From Angiostrongylus vasorum (taxonomy: Eukaryota > Nematoda > Chromadorea > Rhabditida > Metastrongylidae), in contig JADANN010000417.1 in NCBI GenBank assembly GCA_018806985.1, forward strand, positions 806,001 to 870,000: a stretch of DNA of 64,000 nt, in the 5' to 3' direction. Below are positions 57,926 through 64,000 of the stretch, piece after piece (position 1 is the first letter of the stretch; every line of letters starts with the position of its first letter). The notes beneath the pieces are model-generated. The model was given only the letters and a program-made list of their open reading frames with translations. It did no database searches and was not told where the DNA came from. The position numbers were made by a program, and so were the translations under genes.

Positions 57926-58124
57926 TCGAAGCAGCACACCTTGCTCATTATCTCTTTAGAAAAGTTTTTTTTCGAGTCGACAAAAAAAACGGAATAGAAA
58001 AAATGAGAGGAAGAAAGAAAAGGATCAATCTATGTAAAAATGGTTGAAGAACTGATCATGGCAAAATGCACAACACAACAACACATTCAACGCAAAAACC
58101 AGAAAAAAAGTTCGATCGAACTTC

Positions 58125-61100
58125 TTAGCCTTCAGTGCCTCCTGGCACCTTCGAAACCGTTATGGTTCTCGGTAGCACCGATTGTTGTCGTCTATGAATT
58201 CTCAGCAATTGGAAGACTTCACGGTGAATGGTCTTGTTAAGGAAGAGGTACACGAATGCTGGGAATCCTAAAATGATGAGTAACGGCATTCCTACTAGTG
58301 GAAAAGATAGTAACTTTCGATTTAGTTTCACAAAATGCTGTGAAATACAAAGGAGAAAAAATGCTTGGTTTTCGGCTATTCAAAATATTGTTCTTTTTAA
58401 AAAGAACTTGTTCCGATCTTTTTCTTCCGGTTTTTTAGCACACGAAATGAGTATAGAACCAGTAAGGCAAATACGTTTGCAGTGAATCAAATCGAACGTG
58501 CTGTTACCGTGGCCGAGCTGCCAACAGACATGACCGATTATGACGAAGAAAGGCGGGGTGTAGAAGAACTGCATGTAGACGTAGATGAGTGCCGCCAGAA
58601 GATTAGCCATACAAATTAATGATGATTGAATAAAAAACTGCAACAATTATTTCGAAAAGGAAGAACCATTAACAGCTTTCCTTTTACAATGAACAGGGCA
58701 GAATGTCATCTTCCAAAAACTGTCCCGCATTCAAATTGTACTGTGTTCGAATTTATATCAAAAATGTTTTTCTGCACTTTCAGGCCCTTTAATTTTAAAT
58801 CTGAGCTGAAGAAGTAAAGTTGGCCAGAGTTCGTTTCGCAATGATCTTTTCGCGCAGTGCCTTTCCTCACTTAATAATTTCATACGGCGCGCTTAAAAAA
58901 GATTTCTCAGGTTACACTTTCACGAGTTTTTTTGTTTTTTTTTAAGAAAAAATTCTTTAAAAAGCATCACGCACCGACTTTTGGACCCATGTCAATCCGT
59001 CCCTGATGTTCAAGTTACGTAGGAGTTCTTTCGAATATTTTATATATAATAGACAGGTTATCACAACAATCGAAAGGTTGTTGGCTGTGTGCGGATAATT
59101 GTAATACTAAAAAAGGAAAACTTTTTCAGAATTTTTTTCACACTTTCTGAAATTCATCCCTTGTTCATTGGCTATTTCTTCATATTTTCTTTAATTCTTT
59201 TATTGCATATGATCCATCTTCACATCTACTGTGCGGATTCCAGCACTTCTCACATTTGATTCGTTTCCTCGCATCCATTATCCACGAAGATCTTCATACT
59301 TCTACGTGTGGCTTCTCTTACTGCTTAAGGATTTTCATTTTCTCTTGAATGTCGTAAAAGGCTGACCGAGTCGGCTCCCACTGGAGCCCTGAGATAGCCG
59401 GGCTGCAGCGTTCACAATTTGATTGCAGAGAGTGATTTTTTTCCCGAACAAATCCGGTGCCGATTTTTTTTATTTTTTTATTCTTTCTATAACATTTTCA
59501 AAAAATATCACCGAGTTAGTTTGGTTACAATGGATATACTTGTGTTTACTGTGGTAAAGAATCTTCGGGTGTGTGTTCCGTTTGCATGAATTGCATTCCA
59601 ATGAGAATTACGATTAATCGTGAATTTTTCGAAAATTTTTGTCAAGCATGAACTACATTTGTACTTTTACTTAGTTCTAAGAAATTTGTTTTAAAATCCA
59701 ATAAATGAGAGTATAAAACCCTCATGTCCAATTCCTTAAGTATCTATTTGTTCTATGGTCGACTTTTTTCCATAGTTGCTCACTATTGCACCGATATCCT
59801 CTACAGAGGAATCCGCACCAGGTAATTCATGCCGAAGGTTACGTAACGCATCCGCAAGTGGTGGATATGAGGTTAAGTGCAGACGAAAAGCGACCTCGTG
59901 TTTCCTCTGAGACGCAAGAGGACAAAGGAATATGTTCCCTGTTTTTGCTTTATCTATCTGTTGCATGTTTTCTGTATTTACGTAGAAATATCCAGGCATA
60001 AGTGCATGAGTATGTTCATGTATACGCCGATTGTATTCTACCACTTAATTAAGCGAAAAGCGAGCAATCTAGTGAGAAGAAAATACATCGGAGGTGGTTA
60101 TCAGTCACCACCAACAAATGAGCACTACATCTGTTTGCCAGGAATCGACATGCTACTTCGCCAAGATCTCCACGAAATGGGTGCCTTATTGCGCAGATTT
60201 GGAAAAGCGCAAAGCTTTCGGAGGTGGTAGTACAAGTACAAAGGGGTTACAAAATCTTAGGCACAAAATCTGATGAGTGATTACCGCCTGTGCTTATCAT
60301 GTGTGCGTACTGCTATATGAATACTCCTCTGAATAACTGATAGCACACCTAAGAAGATTAGGTACAACTGGCCGGAGACGATAAAGCGCTGCCGTTCAAT
60401 GCCGTTTGTGATATTCCAGAAAGACTGTTCTTTAGATAATACAACAATAGAGAAATCGGCGGCGTTGACACCCGCGTCAAAGCTAGCTATGAACAACGAT
60501 TCCTTTGAAAGACTAACGGCTCACAGTGATTCTGAGATATCCGCAAAACTTGTTTGGCGGGCCAGAGCGAGCCACGATTACCCTTTCCAGGGTTGTCGAT
60601 CTAGCCCGAGGTCCCAAGTTTTGCGAATATCTCAGCATCATTGTGGTTGTATTTCACCTCATGATGATATGATGATATGCTATGATAACCTGCCATGAGA
60701 ATTGTAGTAACAAACAAATTAAAGGTTAACATAGAGACTAATGACTCAGTTCGAACGCTTGCTGCTGAAGAGATGCTGATCCATACCAGCCTTGCCAGTT
60801 TCGTTGTCTACGCACCAAGATTAACCTGTGATGAAGATCGAGGCACTCTACACGGACTAAGAGTGGTTCTCCGGAGAAGACCTTCCATTCTTTAAAGTCA
60901 TTATTGAAGATTTTAGCGCTAAGAGTAAAGTCACAAGACCGCCACTGAAGAACGTCACACTGAAATCCAAGCATTAGAATGGAACGAGCAGGGTGACGGC
61001 TGCATGGGGGTTATAGAGATGGTCAACACTATCTATGGTAATTCGCAATTTCAGAAACCCCACTCTAAACGTTGAACGTCGTCATAATGAAAGAGACTAC

Positions 61101-63305
61101 GTCGTAAAAAAATCGAATATTTACCTTATCGAGTCGTCTAAAAAATTTAACACGAGTTCGTAACACCACCGCTTCGCAAGATTGCTTTTCTCTAGCAAAA
61201 AGTGGAAAGCCCTATGTCCGAGAACAAAACATCAAAATGGCCAAGAATTGGGATTTATTCGAAGGCTTAGTTTTGGGAAGGCGGTTTTATCGACAACATT
61301 GATAAGGATTGCAACAGCGATATTCAACACCGTTGGCTTCATAAAAGACGAGAGTTCAAAGGTCACAAAGAGACACGTGAACACTCGAGCTGATGCGCCA
61401 ACGCAAAGTTGACCAAATGCGACTGTGATTTCATGTCCGAACCTGCAAAGCTTAACGGAAAGTTCCAAAGAGAGAAGGGAAGAAGCATAGCTTCTAGAAA
61501 AGCAATGACGAAAACCATTCACAGATACAACTCCGATCTCTTCAATTACCACGTCCTCTTCAGCTAATGTAAAATAAGTGACGATAAATTTGTCGTCTAA
61601 CCTGCTCTTCTTTGCGAAATCCGAAATGCTGTTTCGTGGGTAAAGAATCGAACAACACCTGGTGACCTGATAAGACCTGTACATCTGAAGAACCTTTCAC
61701 CAATCATTATAAACATACTGGTTCGACTCCTCAGATGTTACCTGTCATAATGCAATGTTTATATTCAATGCGACACCCGAAGACTGTGTTATTGCAAAGG
61801 AAAGGTGATGTTTAAACTATCATCAGTCATCGCCGAATCTGCATACTCGCAGTCGTTTATAAAATTTTCATTCGAGTCGTTGCCAACAAGATTGACAGAG
61901 CGCTGGACAAAAGAAAACCATGTGAGAAAGCATAGTTCCGAAAAGGATTCAGTTTGGCAGATCATATCTACACGACCTGTAGGCTCACGGTTTCGATGAT
62001 CTGATCGGAAGGATCAAAAGAGTACAATAAACACCTCTATCTCACTGTCATCGAGTTAAGAGAGATTTTTCACTCAGCTAAGACAAAAGCCGTTGTGGAA
62101 GTTCTGCAAGTTCCCTACTCAATTATCCGTGTACTGGATAAAAATTCCACAATATTAACGTTGACGTATGCAGAGAAGTTCGAGAAAGCGAAACGATCTC
62201 GCCAACATCAAGAACGTCGTGCTAAATTTGAAATGGATGGATTTCGATGGTCGTTAGAAGGGCAACACCTTTCTCTTTAGAATAATATCGCAATCACAAC
62301 ATAAAATATTAGCTAAGTGGAACGATTGTTGGGCAACTTCAACATTACTTTTGGATACAGTGGTCTTTGACTAGACCTTTGCGGAAACCATGGTCATGAA
62401 GGACTGGCTTGTTTATGATTGGCCGTGCACACTCAGCGGAATGAAAATCTCAATGGTTCATCTATGTATATCAGGATGTGTATGACAAATGATGAAAGAC
62501 TTAGGCCGTGAGTTGAACAGGAGGAAGCGAATTACTGGAGAGCTTTCAAGACCATTAAGAATGCATTGGAGACAACCAAAAACGCTCGACGCTGGACGCA
62601 TCTTTTCGATTCCATGTTTCTTCCTTCTTTAACGTATACATAGACAACCTTGTCGCTACGTAAGTAGGATGGAAGATCATCACCTTGCTTTATTGAAGGC
62701 GCACTCGAGAGGGTGATACTGATAGTATCCTTTGCCACGCCTGTGGGCGAGGGAACCCGAATTTCCGTTCTACGCCACCGAACAAGAAGACGCGCAGACG
62801 CCATTTTTCTCGCCATCATGTTTCAAATCGGGTGAGCTGGGCACAAGGTGTCTCTGACCGACAAGCGATGGATAAGCACCGTTAACGACTGAATTTCTCG
62901 AGGTAATAAGTGTACAGCAGGAAGAAAACCGCTGGCACAATGGCCGGAGCTGTTCTCAACAATTTCCGAAAAGAATATGGTGCTAAGCGAATCCTTAAGC
63001 TTCCAAGTGAAGCACTTTGACAAATGGAAAACTCTCTGGGGCCCACCCAACTGGTCAGTCGGAGCTCAACGGGGAGCAGGTGATTCAGATGATACTGGCG
63101 CTTATTGTTCTTGTTTTTTGAATTTATTTTTTAAAACGATAACATTTCCACGTACTTTTTCAATGTTGGTGTTCGGTGCAAAAGTAGCAAAAAACCATGC
63201 CATATGGTCTGAATTGAATAGTAAAGGCGGTGTGTAAAGTACGAAGTATAAGCAGTAGATGGCTGGAATAGCAAGGACAAGATACGTACGGCGACCTCCG
63301 AATAC
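58125..63305 (-). CDS. Second Srt-family chemoreceptor (3' four exons; continues past window)
   Basis: Exons 63156-63305 (VFGGRRTYLVLAIPAIYCLY, TPPLLFNSDHMAWFF), 58975-59106 (YYNYPHTANNLSIVVITCLL), 58508-58637 (FIQSSLICMANLLAALIYVY, MQFFYTPP) and 58125-58267 (GFPAFVYLFLNKTIHREVFQ). Lengths are 150, 132, 130 and 143 bases against 150, 132, 130 and 140 in the gene at 41.3 kb, with the same phases and GT-AG sites. The last exon is one codon longer (GGTEG). TM4 to TM7 are present; exons for TM1-TM3 would lie beyond 63.76 kb. A 3.9-kb intron holds a decayed RTE and a foldback element. All four exons are open, so the gene may still work. Confidence 0.8.
59110..60500. other. Srt intron sequence without a recognisable gene
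   Basis: Contains the gatggatgc dispersed repeat at about 59242-59300 (minus strand). Open frames at 59736-60044 (minus) and 59877-60230 (plus) overlap each other; neither is recognised. Confidence 0.4.
60517..60725 (-). mobile_element. Diverged foldback element
   Basis: Inverted repeats ctgagatatccgcaaaactt and aagttttgcgaatatctcag bound a shortened centre, followed by the tail on the right. Same orientation as 63328-63609. Confidence 0.65.
60730..63050 (+). pseudogene. Ancient RTE-clade LINE in the Srt intron
   Basis: Order is preserved but frames are shattered: endonuclease (VVYAPRLTCDED at about 60.81 kb; LEWNEQG at about 60.98 kb), linker (DESSKVTKRHVNTRAD at 61.33 kb), RT start (VKNRTTPGDLIRPVHLKNLS at 61.65 kb), and C-terminal region (FDSMFLPSLTYT at 62.61 kb). 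More diverged than the other RTE copies. It runs antisense to the receptor gene. Confidence 0.65.
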
Positions 63306-63327
63306 CTAAATGAATTTTAACATCATA

Positions 63328-63609
63328 ACTAAGATGATGCTGAGATATTTGCAAAACTCAGTCCCGTTGACGGGTGATTGCTGGTGGCGCCGATCAATAG
63401 AACTAGCTGAGAGACAGGCGAAACGAAGGACCTGCATGGTGTGGTGGTGAAACGCGTTACTCCCCGGAAAGGACAATAGCGCGTTCGTTCCCCACCGCAG
63501 ACACCTCCGGTCCGGTGTTTTGCAAGTATCTCAGCATCATCTTAGTTGTATTTCACATGATACCTTGCCGTTAAAAAATTATAGTAGGCAGTAAATAAAA
63601 AGGTTAAGA
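63328..63609 (-). mobile_element. Foldback element with 13-bp duplication in an Srt intron
   Basis: 282 bp flanked by ttttaacatcata (63315-63327 and 63610-63622). The equivalent intron of the other Srt gene (about 42670-42700) has the sequence once, giving an empty site. Inverted repeats are built on gctgagatatttgcaaaact. It begins ten bases from the exon's splice acceptor. Confidence 0.85.
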
Positions 63610-63784
63610 TTTTAACATCATACATAAGCAATAGAAAGATCCGGTAGACGTGTATCACATAAATAATTAAATCGATGATTGTGCTTATTTGTACAATCGT
63701 AAACAAGAACGGAAGTGCAGTGGGCCCACTGCCTTCAATGGGCAGAGATAAGCTCAAAAATGTGAGAAATTAAGGGTAATTAAT

Positions 63785-63860
63785 TAGATTAAGGATAGCA
63801 TAAGGATAACGCACTCGACATTAATCTCTTAAGGATGCGCCTCGCACTTGGTTTTAGTAA
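63785..63860 (-). mobile_element. SINE 3' remnant
   Basis: Reverse of the SINE tail (cactcgacattaatc, then aggatgcgcctcgcac). Short and diverged. Confidence 0.35.
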
Positions 63861-64000
63861 ATGTTTGTGTGATTTAGCCTACTCCGCCCCACATGGACAC
63901 TATATGGACACTATAGTATGTGAGTTAAGTGGGTTCCAGAGTTTTCGCTTACCAAACTATGTACATTCATTCGGTAGCTTATCGGAAGCAGATCAAAATG

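Overview
The window looks like a gene-poor, transposon-dense stretch of a nematode genome, probably a clade V parasite such as a hookworm or other strongylid. The basis is serpentine chemoreceptor exons of the nematode-only Srt type with short GT-AG introns, RTE-clade LINEs, Penelope-like elements and tRNA-derived SINEs. The species is inference. There are no rRNA genes, CRISPR arrays or convincing functional tRNA genes. Most open frames are decayed transposon pieces or chance.

The main structure is a very large inverted repeat. The left arm (about 3.84-20.96 kb) is repeated in reverse as the right arm (about 23.54-39.97 kb) around a spacer of about 2.6 kb. Each arm carries, from outside in: SINEs, a TM1-like receptor exon, a hammerhead-bearing repeat, a LINE RT fragment, a foldback element, a second hammerhead repeat, a Penelope-like element (PLE), a 350-base direct repeat, an RTE LINE, a second copy of the 350-base repeat, and a four- or five-exon gene for a secreted protein. 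By eye the arms range from about 85% to 98% identity, and they differ by clean events. The left arm has a 269-bp hammerhead-containing insertion with a target-site duplication (TSD). The right arm has lost the PLE GIY-YIG region and the RTE reverse-transcriptase core. The secreted-protein gene is intact on the left (227 aa). On the right it has an extra 63-bp intron and a damaged third exon.

Downstream of the palindrome (40-64 kb, minus strand) are two Srt chemoreceptor genes. One (41.3-45.2 kb) has six joinable exons covering TM2-TM7. The other (58.1-63.3 kb) has four 3' exons of matching length and runs off the window. Their introns hold RTE, SINE and foldback insertions. A 3-kb segment at 53.3-56.4 kb is a third, diverged copy of the palindrome's outer edge, with a TM1-like exon.

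The most unusual signal is a family of hammerhead-ribozyme-like motifs, about ten copies, linked to the Penelope-like elements and to short non-autonomous repeats. They share a CTGANGA core, a compensated stem II, GAAAC, and a stem I of GGCT pairing with AGCC. Stem III is reduced to a loop-less self-complementary ACGT, which suggests the ribozyme can only work as a dimer or in tandem. Hammerheads in Penelope-like elements are known. The local copies, one with an empty-site allele in the same window, are worth testing.
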